From the NCBI GenBank assembly GCA_031402435.1, contig JANNSJ010000011.1, forward strand, positions 28,295 through 92,294: a stretch of DNA of 64,000 bases, given 5' to 3'. The notes beneath the pieces are model-generated. The model ran no database searches and was not told the DNA's origin. It saw nothing but the letters and a program-made list of their open reading frames with translations. Made by a program: the position numbers and the translations under genes. Source of the DNA: UBA11986 sp031402435. Lineage in GTDB: Bacteria; Bacteroidota; Ignavibacteria; UBA10030; UBA6906. Below are positions 27,234-35,679 of this stretch, one piece after another; positions within the stretch are counted from its first letter, which is position 1; each line of letters begins with the position of its first letter.

Positions 27234-28442
27234 TCAGGTCCTGTAGTTTGCGTTGATGGCGACGTACTCTTTGGAAAGGTCGCACGTCCAAAAGGAAGCG
27301 ACATGCATGCCTTGATGAAGCTTGACGGTGATCCTGATCTCCTTTTGACTCAGCACTCGCTTTGCGGCCTCCTCAGAAAAGCTGATGACATAGTTCTTTC
27401 GCAGGATCGGAACATCGCCAAAGAAGATTTCCACTTCCGCCGGATCGAACTCGATTCCTGCATATCCAACCGCCGCCAGGATTCGCCCCCAGTTCGCGTC
27501 TTCGCCGTTGATTGCTGTCTTCACCAGACTGGAACTCGCAATTGATCGGGCCGCCTTCACTGCTGCTTCTTCAGTTGCGGCGCCCGTTACCTCTATCTCC
27601 ACAAACTTGGTTGCTCCTTCGCCATCCAGCACGATCATCTTCGACAGGCGCACAAGGAGATATTCAAGTGCGTCGTAGAACTTCTGGAACGACATGCTTG
27701 CGGGGTTATTCATCTCTTTATTTCCAGCCATTCCGTTGGCAAGGATCAGCACCATGTCATTCGTGCTGGTATCGCCGTCGACGGTAATACGGTTGAACGA
27801 TCTGTCCGCCGCCCGTTTGAGCGAATAGGTGAGCAACTCGGATGTGATGTTCGCATCGGTGGTGATGAACGCAAGCATGGTTGCCATGTTCGGTGCAATC
27901 ATGCCCGAGCCTTTAGACATGCCGCCGATCGTCACATTAACGCCATCAATATTGGCAGACACTGCCAACTCTTTGCTGAAGGTATCGGTGGTCATGATGG
28001 CTTCTGCGGCGGATAAGTGCCCGTCAGTGCTTAACGACGAGACAACCTTTGGAATCCCGGCCGTGATTTTCTCCATCGGAAGATACTGGCCGATAACGCC
28101 GGTGGAAGAAACAAACACTTCGTTCACACCTATGCCGGTCTCTTTGGCTACCGCCTCAACCATCGCCCACGCATCATTCAAGCCCCGTTCGCCTGTGCAT
28201 GCATTCGCGTTGCCGCTGTTCACAACGATTGCCCTGAACGACGCCGAGCGTTTCAACTGCTGCTTGCACACAAGCACGGGCGCTGCCTGGACTTTACTCG
28301 TCGTGAACACGCCTGCAGCTTTCGCCGGCGCTTCAGAGAAGACAAGCGAGAGATCCTTCTTTGCTTTCTTGATGCCGCTGAATATGCCGGCAGCCTTGAA
28401 ACCTTTTGGCCCCGTGACGCCGCGTGGAGATTCGTTAAACAT
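27234..28442 (-). CDS. argJ: Glutamate N-acetyltransferase / amino-acid acetyltransferase
   Basis: Recycles the acetyl group from acetylornithine to glutamate, so a separate acetylornithinase is not needed. A 402-residue ArgJ with the self-cleavage site in IAPNMATMLAF (between Ala and Thr), the N-terminal GVTGPKGFKAAGI and NSGNANACTGERG, and the C-terminal EDANWGRILAA. Its ATG lies eight bases inside the end of argC. Whether it also takes acetyl-CoA (bifunctional form) cannot be decided by eye; no argA was seen. Confidence 0.94.
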   Translation of the reverse strand: MFNESPRGVTGPKGFKAAGIFSGIKKAKKDLSLVFSEAPAKAAGVFTTSKVQAAPVLVCKQQLKRSASFRAIVVNSGNANACTGERGLNDAWAMVEAVAKETGIGVNEVFVSSTGVIGQYLPMEKITAGIPKVVSSLSTDGHLSAAEAIMTTDTFSKELAVSANIDGVNVTIGGMSKGSGMIAPNMATMLAFITTDANITSELLTYSLKRAADRSFNRITVDGDTSTNDMVLILANGMAGNKEMNNPASMSFQKFYDALEYLLVRLSKMIVLDGEGATKFVEIEVTGAATEEAAVKAARSIASSSLVKTAINGEDANWGRILAAVGYAGIEFDPAEVEIFFGDVPILRKNYVISFSEEAAKRVLSQKEIRITVKLHQGMHVASFWTCDLSKEYVAINANYRT

Positions 28443-29466
28443 GTTGCAGTTCCTTTCTCAAGAGTCCCGTTTCCTCAGGCAATCCAAGCATGATGTTCAT
28501 GTTCTGTATTGCCTGTCCTGCCGCACCTTTGACAAGATTATCAATGGTTGATGTGATAATAAGCTGGTTCGTGCGATGCTCAATGGTGAACGCAATGTCG
28601 CAGAAGTTCGTATATGAAACGTCTTTGATCTGGATACTCTTCCGAAGCCGGACGAACGGCGCATCATTGTAGAACTCCTCGTAGATATCGTTCAGGTCAT
28701 CTTCTGTACAGGCAGACGTCAAATCGGCATGGATGGTTGTGAAGATACCCCTTGTCAGCGGCACGAGATGAGGAACGAATGAGAATCCAATGCTTTCACC
28801 TGTTGCTAATTCAAGTACGGACTGTATCTCCGGAATGTGCTGATGCGTCCCGATTTTGTATGCGCGGACGTTCTCGTTCACTTCTGCAAAGCTCATCTCA
28901 ACCGACGCCGAACGTCCCGCCCCCGAAACACCGGAGAGGGAGTTGATGACGACCCCTTTTGTGGAGATGAGTCCGGCTTTCAACACCGGAAGCAACGGCA
29001 ATATTGCGTTTGTGGCATAGCAGCCCGGATTTGCAACCAGGTGCGCATCTGCGATGCGCGCTTTGTTCAGCTCGGGGAGGCCGTAGACTGCTTCGCCCAG
29101 GAGTTCGGATGCTGTATGCTTGTGGCCATAATACTTCTGATATATGTCAGCACTGGCAAGCCGGAAGTCGCCACCGAGGTCGATGATCTTGCCGACTCTG
29201 TCCATGAGTTGTGGAACAACCTTCATTCCCTCACCGGATGGAAGCGCGACAAACACAACGTCAAGACCTTCAAGTCTGACGGCGTCAAACGGCTCGAACG
29301 TGAGATCGAGAATGCCCGTGAATATCGGATACAACTCATCAACCCGCTTGCCTGCCGACGTATTGGCAACAACGCTGGCGATGTTCACATCAGGCCGGGT
29401 GGAAAGCAGGCGCATCAACTCTGCACCCGAATAACCCGACGCTCCGATAATTCCCACTTGAATCAT
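28435..29466 (-). CDS. argC: N-acetyl-gamma-glutamyl-phosphate reductase
   Basis: NADPH-dependent reductase, first gene of the arginine operon. A 343-residue protein with VGIIGASGYSGAELMRLL nucleotide site, catalytic cysteine in VANPGCYATN, and GVSGAGR. The ATG at 29466 has AAGGAGAAAC before it; the open frame to 29532 runs across the promoter and operators. The operon order is argC-J-B-F-R-G-H. Only argD (acetylornithine aminotransferase) is missing from it. Confidence 0.95.
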   Translation of the reverse strand: MIQVGIIGASGYSGAELMRLLSTRPDVNIASVVANTSAGKRVDELYPIFTGILDLTFEPFDAVRLEGLDVVFVALPSGEGMKVVPQLMDRVGKIIDLGGDFRLASADIYQKYYGHKHTASELLGEAVYGLPELNKARIADAHLVANPGCYATNAILPLLPVLKAGLISTKGVVINSLSGVSGAGRSASVEMSFAEVNENVRAYKIGTHQHIPEIQSVLELATGESIGFSFVPHLVPLTRGIFTTIHADLTSACTEDDLNDIYEEFYNDAPFVRLRKSIQIKDVSYTNFCDIAFTIEHRTNQLIITSTIDNLVKGAAGQAIQNMNIMLGLPEETGLLRKELQHV

Positions 29467-29497
29467 GTTTCTCCTTGAAGGGCCCCAAAGCACTAAC

Positions 29498-29531
29498 TGC
29501 ATAATTATACATGTTTCTGTATTATTATGCA
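29498..29531 (-). promoter_or_regulatory. Tandem ARG boxes (ArgR operator)
   Basis: Two palindromes, TGCATAATTATACA (29498-29511) and TGTATTATTATGCA (29518-29531), have centres 20 bases apart. ArgR operators are typically AT-rich palindromes like TGAATWWWWATTCA in pairs about 20-21 bases apart. Since they cover both the -10 and -35 elements, an ArgR hexamer bound here would exclude RNA polymerase. argR is the fifth gene of the operon. Confidence 0.75.
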
Positions 29532-29532
29532 A
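29504..29532 (-). promoter_or_regulatory. Sigma70-type promoter of the arginine operon
   Basis: On the minus strand TTGCAT (29532-29527), a 17-base spacer and a perfect TATAAT (29509-29504) stand 38 bases before the argC ATG. The promoter is completely covered by the two ARG-box-like palindromes. Confidence 0.75.
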
Positions 29533-29567
29533 GAACTATTTTGGCGATATTCGAGCGTGGGGGGTCT

Positions 29568-29648
29568 CTGCGACGGAGGCACCGAGACACGGAGGGGAGG
29601 GGAGGTGATGATGAACTTTTCCTCAGTGTCTCCGCGACTCTGTGGCAA
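29568..29648. repeat. Imperfect inverted repeat of the GACACGGAGG type
   Basis: A left arm rich in GGAGGCACCGAGACACGGAGG faces a right arm CTCAGTGTCTCCGCGACTCTG. It resembles the larger CAGAG-type elements at 60092-60185 and 61452-61538. The whole stretch 29533-29819 upstream of the arginine promoter holds no gene I can support. Confidence 0.45.
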
Positions 29649-29819
29649 ATTCTGGAAGGTATTTTTATTGGGGAGTTACTTAGCGCAGGCTTTGCGCGAG
29701 GAGGGTGACTTGGTGTTGGCGGCGAGTCTCAAGAGTTGTTCGAAAGTCAGATCGACTTTCAAGGGCTTCTCGTGTGTGGCTTTGGGTCGCGCTTGGGCTT
29801 TGGTTTATGTTGGGCTATG

Positions 29820-30389
29820 CTATTTTATTTCGTTCCCTCTGTCGCAAATCCAAAATTTATTATCGTCAACATCAAAACGGAAAGCGAACTGCGTGGAATT
29901 TTCTTGGCCGAAAATATCTCGGTACGTGGTCAAGCCGTGCCAAAAAAAGTATCGACGTTTTTCTTTCAAGGCACGCACACCCTCGTCGCTCATCAGTTTG
30001 GTATACTCCAAACTGAAAATAATATTCGCTGATTGCTTTTGGCCGAGAGCGAGCGTGCTCATTCGCGAGCTGTCAATGTTGCTGGTGTTGCTATACCTTG
30101 GAGTATATGAGAAAGAAGTATTATTGCTTTCCCAGTGGCCACCACTCGCCCTGCAATGTACCGCGGGAGTCTCTCCCGCATTTATCACCCTGATATTTGC
30201 AGTCATTGTGTTATCAAGAACATCATTCTTGAGTGTGATAGAATCAACGACGACGCAAGCCCTTGTTTGTATGATTTGAAATTGCTTTTGTAAACGCAAC
30301 GAACTGTCAGCGACAGCAAGAGCATCGTTAGAAACGCTGGCTTGCCACCAACCAAACCCCATCATAAAGGCGGTAAAAATGGCTATCAA
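29820..30389 (-). CDS. Small membrane-anchored protein, function unknown
   Basis: About 189 residues. A single N-terminal membrane segment (IAIFTAFMMGFGWWQASV) is followed by a helical stretch and a soluble beta-rich domain (about 45-185) with ACVVVDSITLKND, IRVINAGETPAVHCRASGG and FWHGLTTYRDIFGQE. This layout, a membrane stalk plus an immunoglobulin-like domain with N-AGETPA, recurs in uncharacterised bacterial proteins. No ATG fits; TTG at 30389 is used, or an ATT further up behind GGGAGAGAGG. A long opposite-strand frame here is a shadow. Confidence 0.65.
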   Translation of the reverse strand: MIAIFTAFMMGFGWWQASVSNDALAVADSSLRLQKQFQIIQTRACVVVDSITLKNDVLDNTMTANIRVINAGETPAVHCRASGGHWESNNTSFSYTPRYSNTSNIDSSRMSTLALGQKQSANIIFSLEYTKLMSDEGVRALKEKRRYFFWHGLTTYRDIFGQENSTQFAFRFDVDDNKFWICDRGNEIK

Positions 30390-30577
30390 GCTCCCAAGAA
30401 CAATCTCAATTTTGTTAGTGAAAGTAACCTCTCTCCCTCTTCCGAGACGGATTTATTTCCCTTGCTGTCGTGTACCATCTGCCTTTGAGGTTTTCATCTT
30501 CGATAGATATCGTAGATTGAATCCAATGCACAACATAATCCCCCAATCCTAAAATAATCGTTGGGATCTCCTAATTA

Positions 30578-30952
30578 TCAAGTCGAATAAGACCGTGACC
30601 ATTGCTTCGCTTCTTTCATGTCGGTGAAGACCTGCAAGCGTACGTCCACATCTTCTGCAAGTATTTGCGCCATTCGTCCCATCCCATACGATGCCACGTT
30701 TTTGACCATGAACGCCACACAGTTCAGTTTGAGCTCGTGCTTTTTAAGGAAGCCAACCAATTCTTTGATGTATTCGGTCGATGGCGGTTCATCAACAAGA
30801 TGGCGGTCAAGCAGAAAATTGAGCCCGGCTTTATAGTTGGGATCCTTGAACACCGTTTCCATCGTTCTCTCGAATTCTGCAAAGTCGGGGTTTGCGTTGT
30901 ACTGAATCGTGACCATCCGTATGGCCTTGTCAATTGTGTACGTCAGCGACAT
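30578..30952 (-). CDS. STAS/SpoIIAA-like domain protein
   Basis: A 124-residue soluble protein (MSLTYTIDKAIRMVTIQYNA) with the alternating beta/alpha layout of SpoIIAA-like proteins: NFLLDRHLVDEPPSTEY, a central helix, CVAFMVKNVASYGMGRMAQI and RLQVFTDMKEAKQW at the end. Proteins of this size often sit near regulators, but partner and target are unknown. The ATG at 30952 follows AGGGAGGATC; the longer frame to 31024 lacks a site. Confidence 0.65.
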   Translation of the reverse strand: MSLTYTIDKAIRMVTIQYNANPDFAEFERTMETVFKDPNYKAGLNFLLDRHLVDEPPSTEYIKELVGFLKKHELKLNCVAFMVKNVASYGMGRMAQILAEDVDVRLQVFTDMKEAKQWSRSYST

Positions 30953-31052
30953 GAAGATCCTCCCTGGACTGGCTGTAATGAGGTGTTGTACAGACAGCGT
31001 AGCAAGAACGTGCGCTAATGTCAAGCAATGTTTCGAATCTCTTACAAAAAGA

Positions 31053-31817
31053 TCAGAGACCGAGGAGGCTTTTCAGCCTGGCATACCCGGCGCGACTCAC
31101 CAGCAGTCTGGTGCCATCGATGAGTATGACAACGCGACTGTCTTTTGCATAGGGTTCAATCTTGGACAAACGGTCGAGATTGAGGATACAGGAGCGGTGG
31201 ATACGGAGAAACTGTTGCGGGTCGAGATCCTCCTCCAGCGTGGAGAGGGTTCCATGTTTCAAGAACTTCTTCCCTTCAGCCTTGACCGTGAAGTAGTCGT
31301 CCTGCGCTTCGATGTAATCGATCTTCTCTGTCGGGACGACGTGAACCTTTGAGCCTTCGCGGATCAGCAGACGGTCAACAGGCCCGGACTTCGGCTGTGC
31401 ATCCACTGATACTTTCGTGAGGTTGGGACGTTGTTTCCAGGTGGCGAATGTTTTCGCATGGTGCAACGCTTCGTCAAGCCTGGTTTTGCTGAATGGCTTC
31501 AGAAGATAGTCCACGGCATGATGTTCAAACGCCTTCACGGCATACTCATCATACGCCGTTACAAAAATAACGGAGGGGCGCTCGTCCACGAGTTCGAGCA
31601 CCTCAAAACCGTTGAGCTTCGGCATCTGGATGTCAAGAAACACAATGTCCGGCTTCAACTCCGTTATTGCCTTGACCGCCTCGAAGCCGTTTGCACACTC
31701 CGCAACGATCTTGATCTCGGAGTGCGCTGTGAGATATTCCTTCACAAGGCCACGGGCGAGTTCTTCGTCGTCAACAATTACCGCAGTGAAATTGATTTGT
31801 CGTTCCTGTTTGGCCAT
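31053..31817 (-). CDS. LytTR-family response regulator
   Basis: A 254-residue regulator. The receiver domain (about 10-125) has AVIVDDEE, phospho-acceptor in IVFLDIQMPKLNG, FVTAYDEYA and LLKPFSK. A C-terminal LytTR DNA-binding domain (about 150-252) has DYIEAQDDYFTVKAEGKKFL and FLRIHRSCILNLD. The ATG at 31817 lies just after the kinase stop (31822); the frame to 31937 overlaps the kinase. It is the output of the LytS-like kinase upstream in the same operon. Confidence 0.93.
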   Translation of the reverse strand: MAKQERQINFTAVIVDDEELARGLVKEYLTAHSEIKIVAECANGFEAVKAITELKPDIVFLDIQMPKLNGFEVLELVDERPSVIFVTAYDEYAVKAFEHHAVDYLLKPFSKTRLDEALHHAKTFATWKQRPNLTKVSVDAQPKSGPVDRLLIREGSKVHVVPTEKIDYIEAQDDYFTVKAEGKKFLKHGTLSTLEEDLDPQQFLRIHRSCILNLDRLSKIEPYAKDSRVVILIDGTRLLVSRAGYARLKSLLGL

Positions 31818-31821
31818 GGGA

Positions 31822-32886
31822 TTAATAGCTTGATGGACTTGATGGAAGAGAAATCTCGGCACGAAATACGCCGTCATTTCTTTGGGTATCGAGCCGTGCT
31901 TCGTTGCCATACACCGATGACAGGCGTCCGCGTACATTCTCCAGCCCTACGCCTTTCGACAATTTTGCATTGGAATCGGGATCACACGGATTCGTCACGA
32001 TAAGCACAAGCCGGCTGCCGCGATGGCGCGCCTCGAGCGAGATTGCACCGCCCTCCACGAGATTGGCGATCCCGTGCTTGATCGCGTTTTCCACCAGGGG
32101 CTGAAGAAGCAGCGGCGGAACCATGCACGTGGACGCCTCCTCATCAATCTGCTTGCTGAATGAAAGTCGTGAACCGAACCGTACCTGTTCTATGGCAAGG
32201 AAATCCTCGACCAATGAAATCTCCTCACTCAACGCAATGGTTTGCGTGGAGGCAAGTTTCAGCGTCCTTCTGAGAAATTCCGCCAGACGTTGGGACATAT
32301 CCCGCGCCTTTGCCGGATCAACCGTCGTCAGTGCACTGATGGAGTTCAAACTGTTAAACAGGAAGTGTGGCTGGATCTGCGCTTTGAGCGCTTTCACTTC
32401 CGCTTCCCGTGCAAGCGCTTGCAATTCCAATGCCCTTCTCTCCACGTCACGCGATGATTCAAACGCGAGGATCAAATAGTGGACGACCACCGCAAGAAGA
32501 TATAAAAGAATGCCGGTCCCCACAAAGAGCGGAACAAGTCCGCTGAACTTTGCTTCAAGCGTTGACAACTGCTCAACTTTTGCAATCAGAGTCACCCAGC
32601 CTTTTATGATAAGCAGCCAGAGTGAACTTGAAAGAAACGATGCGATGACGAATACTGCCGCGAGCTTGAAAGGGGGCGTGGTTTGCAACGGGAATGCACG
32701 GCACACGTACAGCGCCGCGAGACATATGAACGAGTACACGACCGACATGGGCAGTATGAGCGCCAGTGCTTCCACCCACTGAAGAGTGCCGGACATCGCT
32801 GCAAGCGCAGCGAGGAGTCCGGCAATCAACAGCCAGCCGACGAGGTATAACGTGAAGCGTTCTCTTTGTGCGAGGATGGGATGCAT
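31822..32886 (-). CDS. LytS/YehU-type sensor histidine kinase
   Basis: A 354-residue kinase with four membrane segments in the first 145 residues and a short coiled stretch. The His_kinase domain follows: phospho-His in LKAQIQPHFLFNSLNSISAL, then LVEDFLAIEQVRFGSRL. The ATPase domain has LLLQPLVENAIKHGI and GVGLENVRGRL. There is no extracellular sensor domain, so signals are probably sensed in the membrane or via the two LiaF-like proteins encoded just upstream. Confidence 0.92.
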   Translation of the reverse strand: MHPILAQRERFTLYLVGWLLIAGLLAALAAMSGTLQWVEALALILPMSVVYSFICLAALYVCRAFPLQTTPPFKLAAVFVIASFLSSSLWLLIIKGWVTLIAKVEQLSTLEAKFSGLVPLFVGTGILLYLLAVVVHYLILAFESSRDVERRALELQALAREAEVKALKAQIQPHFLFNSLNSISALTTVDPAKARDMSQRLAEFLRRTLKLASTQTIALSEEISLVEDFLAIEQVRFGSRLSFSKQIDEEASTCMVPPLLLQPLVENAIKHGIANLVEGGAISLEARHRGSRLVLIVTNPCDPDSNAKLSKGVGLENVRGRLSSVYGNEARLDTQRNDGVFRAEISLPSSPSSY

Positions 32887-32889
32887 GAA

Positions 32890-33624
32890 TTAGTTCGAGA
32901 TCTCCACGCCACCCATGATCGCGAAGCCCTTCACAACGAGCCGCTTCGCGGAGCCGCCCTGTGGTGGCCGCGTCTTGTCATCGAACCCGCCGAGCAGCGG
33001 TGTTCCCTCAAGGACCACACTCCAGTCAAGAGGCACTTTGATTTCTATCCCGCCCCAGAACGCGAACGCATCAATGACCGCTTCGCCATCCTTCATTGAA
33101 GCCTGGCGCAAGTCAATCTCGCATCCTCCCATGATGGCGGTGAGTTCTCCACCCTGAAAGTTCTGCGAATTGCTGGTACGCCTGAACCCACTCATGAACG
33201 CCATCCCACCGATCGTTGTGTTGGTATCATCCGGTGCAATGACCTCGGAAGAGCGGCCCGTGGTGCGCCGGTATGACCTCCAGATCAACGACAGTCCAAT
33301 GGCAACGAAAAGCAACGGCCAGAAATCCCACAACCGGAACTCGAGTACGCCCATTCTATCGAGGAGGAGGGCACTTCCGATAAAGATAAAGATGATTCCG
33401 GAAAAGCGTCCCTGCGTTCCGCCGAGAGCATTGGTTCCCGGCGTGCTTCTCGGTTGCAGCAATTTGCTTATACCGTACAAGACAAGAAATGCGGGCCAAT
33501 AACGAAGATAGTCGCGGGCATACAGCACATCCATATTATCGAGCGTGAACACCACGCCAATAAGAACGATGATGAGTCCAAGCACTACCTGTGGGGTTGC
33601 CCGCCATAGTGATCTAGTTTCCAT
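32890..33624 (-). CDS. LiaF-like membrane protein
   Basis: A 244-residue protein: four membrane segments in the N-terminal half (DUF5668-type, GLIIVLIGVVFTLDNMD and IIFIFIGSALLLDRMG), then a beta-solenoid-like LiaF domain (about 140-244) with repeated turns such as LTAIMGGCEIDLRQASM and FWGGIEIKVPLDWSV, ending GFAIMGGVEISN. LiaF in Firmicutes represses an envelope-stress kinase. Here the gene sits 3 bases before a LytS-like kinase, so a similar inhibitory role is a fair inference. Confidence 0.85.
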   Translation of the reverse strand: METRSLWRATPQVVLGLIIVLIGVVFTLDNMDVLYARDYLRYWPAFLVLYGISKLLQPRSTPGTNALGGTQGRFSGIIFIFIGSALLLDRMGVLEFRLWDFWPLLFVAIGLSLIWRSYRRTTGRSSEVIAPDDTNTTIGGMAFMSGFRRTSNSQNFQGGELTAIMGGCEIDLRQASMKDGEAVIDAFAFWGGIEIKVPLDWSVVLEGTPLLGGFDDKTRPPQGGSAKRLVVKGFAIMGGVEISN

Positions 33625-33979
33625 TGCCGCTCTCCTTTGCCAATGTCATGGGTGATTTTCTTGCCAACGCTGCCCCTGTAAGGTACACACCCCACACGAT
33701 CAACACCAATGGCCACGAGTTCCTGTACGTAAAACCAAAGAGCCTGAGCGTCACAAGTTGAAACCATACACCCAGCAACAACAACCAGATTCCATCCCAC
33801 CGGCCTTTTCCATTGTCCGATTGTATGAGTTTACCCAATCCGATCATGATGAGTATGACCGGCCAAAAGCGTGAGAGCGGAATGTGTTCGATGAACCCGA
33901 GGTTCATAAGGATGAATGCAGCGCCAAGCACAATAAGCACGATACCGATCATCGTTCTTGGATGTTTGAATTGATTCAT
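33614..33979 (-). CDS. LiaI/DUF5668-like small membrane protein
   Basis: A 121-residue protein with four predicted membrane segments (MIGIVLIVLGAAFILMNLGF, WPVILIMIGLGKL, GIWLLLLGVWFQLVTL, WPLVLIVWGVYLTGA). It resembles the N-terminal half of the next gene, suggesting duplication. First gene of the four-gene LiaF/LytS/LytTR operon; a consensus AGGAGG stands before its ATG, and its end overlaps the next start by 11 bases. Confidence 0.85.
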   Translation of the reverse strand: MNQFKHPRTMIGIVLIVLGAAFILMNLGFIEHIPLSRFWPVILIMIGLGKLIQSDNGKGRWDGIWLLLLGVWFQLVTLRLFGFTYRNSWPLVLIVWGVYLTGAALARKSPMTLAKESGNGN

Positions 33980-34095
33980 AATGCCTCCTGAGTAGTTTGA
34001 CTGGCATAAGATACGTGCAACATCCCAGGAAGAAACATGGTTTTAGGCGAATGGAGGTCGGCGGTAGGTGAATGGCGACATCAAAAAGAGAAATG

Positions 34096-34197
34096 AAAAC
34101 CGCCAAGACGCCGAGATCGCCAAGTGTGTTTTTGGGGTTCTTAACCAGAAAGGGCATACTTCCTACTTTTGGTGTACTTGGCGTCTTGGCGGTTTTT
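34096..34197. repeat. Long inverted repeat, possibly a bidirectional terminator
   Basis: Left arm AAAACCGCCAAGACGCCGAG and right arm CTTGGCGTCTTGGCGGTTTT pair over about 15 bases at the ends, with further pairing inside (CGCCAAGTG with GTACTTGGC). The outer ends give T-runs in both directions (TTTTTTT at 34192-34198). It occupies the gap between the LiaI-like gene and xdhC. The CCGCCAAGACGCC sequence is typical of short interspersed repeats in environmental genomes. Confidence 0.65.
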
Positions 34198-34215
34198 TTC
34201 TTTCTTAAGAATATG

Positions 34216-35355
34216 CTAAGGCCTGCCGGATTGTGTGGCGTGAAGTTGATTCAACAGTTCGCTCATACCGGCTGATTTGTATTGAGGAGAGAGCGAGTCA
34301 CCGCGGCGGACATGGATAAGCTCTGCAACAACGCTGATACCGATCTCTTCCGCAGTCACAGCACCGAGTTCAATTCCCATCGGCGCGTGAACGCGTCGCA
34401 AATCCTGAACCGATGTTCCCCGCTCAACCAGATGCTCATACGTGGTCAGCACTTTTCGTTTGCTGCCGATCATGCCAATGTACTTGGCCGGAGTCTTCAA
34501 CGCGCGTTCGAGGATCTCTTCGTCGGAACGATGGCCGCGTGTTGTGATAATAATGTAGGTTGAATGTTTGATCGTGAGTTGTTCAAATGCATCATGGAAC
34601 TCCACCGCCAATGTTCGGACTGCTTCCGGGAATCGATCGGGATTGGCGTACTCCTTCCGATCATCGACAATCGTGACGCCAAATCCCGCAATGGAAGCAA
34701 CGCGGCTGATCGACTTCGAAACGTGTCCCCCACCAAAGATGATCAGTCCAGGCTGACCAATCAACGGTTCGAGGAACAGCTCTCCATGCTGAAGTTTCAA
34801 CCGACGTGTCTCATTCCGGTGATGCGCTTTGTGGGTCTCCTCTGCAAGTTCGTCCGTTGAGAATTGGAGTGTCGGGACGTTGGACAGTATCTGTTTCCAT
34901 TCATCCCTCAAACCATCCGTTCCGGGCGCAACGCGAATCAGAAGCTTTGCCGTCACCGTTCCAGATTCATCAATCATGGTAGCGACAACACCATCATCTC
35001 CCTCATCACGTAGCGCTTTCATTTCCTTGATGAGTGAAACGTGAGTACGCAAAATTGGTTCGATCAACACATCAAGGCTTCCGCCACAAATGAGACCCTG
35101 AACCATGTCGTCTTCATTCAAGTGAAACGTCATGACCTCGGCCTTGCGTTGTCCATACATTCGTTGTGCTGCCTCAAGGACGTCACCTTCGAGGCAACCA
35201 CCTCCAACGGTTCCCATCCATGCACTTCCATCCTTCTTCACGAGCATCTTTGAAAAGGCAGACGCAGGGGTTGAGCCGTTCGTCGAAAGGATAGTGGCAA
35301 GGATGATAGAGCCTTCTGACTCAAGGGCAGAAAGGATTTCGTGAAGGATATCCAT
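34216..35355 (-). CDS. xdhC: XdhC/CoxI family molybdoenzyme maturation factor
   Basis: A 379-residue XdhC. The N-terminal domain has ILATILSTNGSTPASAFSKM and VGGGCLEGDVL with the conserved cysteine, and a second conserved cysteine in GLICGGSLDVLIEP. The C-terminal Rossmann-like domain has GLIIFGGGHVSKSISRVASI, VVDDRKEYAN and IGMIGSKRK. XdhC binds Mo-cofactor, promotes its sulfuration and delivers it to xanthine dehydrogenase. The ATG at 35355 is used; the frame to 35463 is longer but not conserved. It is the first of the purine-degradation genes from the left, a few kilobases from the XDH molybdenum subunit. Confidence 0.9.
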   Translation of the reverse strand: MDILHEILSALESEGSIILATILSTNGSTPASAFSKMLVKKDGSAWMGTVGGGCLEGDVLEAAQRMYGQRKAEVMTFHLNEDDMVQGLICGGSLDVLIEPILRTHVSLIKEMKALRDEGDDGVVATMIDESGTVTAKLLIRVAPGTDGLRDEWKQILSNVPTLQFSTDELAEETHKAHHRNETRRLKLQHGELFLEPLIGQPGLIIFGGGHVSKSISRVASIAGFGVTIVDDRKEYANPDRFPEAVRTLAVEFHDAFEQLTIKHSTYIIITTRGHRSDEEILERALKTPAKYIGMIGSKRKVLTTYEHLVERGTSVQDLRRVHAPMGIELGAVTAEEIGISVVAELIHVRRGDSLSPQYKSAGMSELLNQLHATQSGRP

Positions 35356-35679
35356 TGATGGAATGTTAGTTCGAAAATAACCTGCACCAATGTAGAGCAA
35401 TCGTTGGGTATTATCAACATTTAGTAGTGCCTCGCTTTGATTCAACCTATTCACAATCGGCACCTTGAACGGGTCGACCCGTCTCGCCGAGGCGGAACGG
35501 TGGCAATGGCGTCATATGGCAGGCTTCGACTTCGCTCAGCCTGACGTTCGCACACCGAGACACGATCGATTATTTCAGGCCGCATTTCTGTCTTGCTTCC
35601 CAAAATCCTGTTTGTTACATTCTCCCACTGCTTTTCTCATATCCAAACATACTCTCTCACAACAGAGGAGAATCTCCCA
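35356..35679. other. Divergent intergenic region with a short interspersed repeat
   Basis: The gap between xdhC (minus) and the Tat-signal protein (plus) contains GCTTCGACTTCGCTCAGCCTGAC at 35523-35545, a member of the same repeat family as 52475-52519 and 63673-63694. A near-palindrome, GGTCGACCCGTCTCGCC, lies at about 35471-35490. Promoters of both genes must lie here, but I see no clear consensus. Confidence 0.5.

Noticed and set aside
29527..30279. 250-codon plus-strand frame
   Set aside because: Crosses a repeat and lies opposite the membrane-anchored protein at 29820-30389, whose sequence is far more protein-like.
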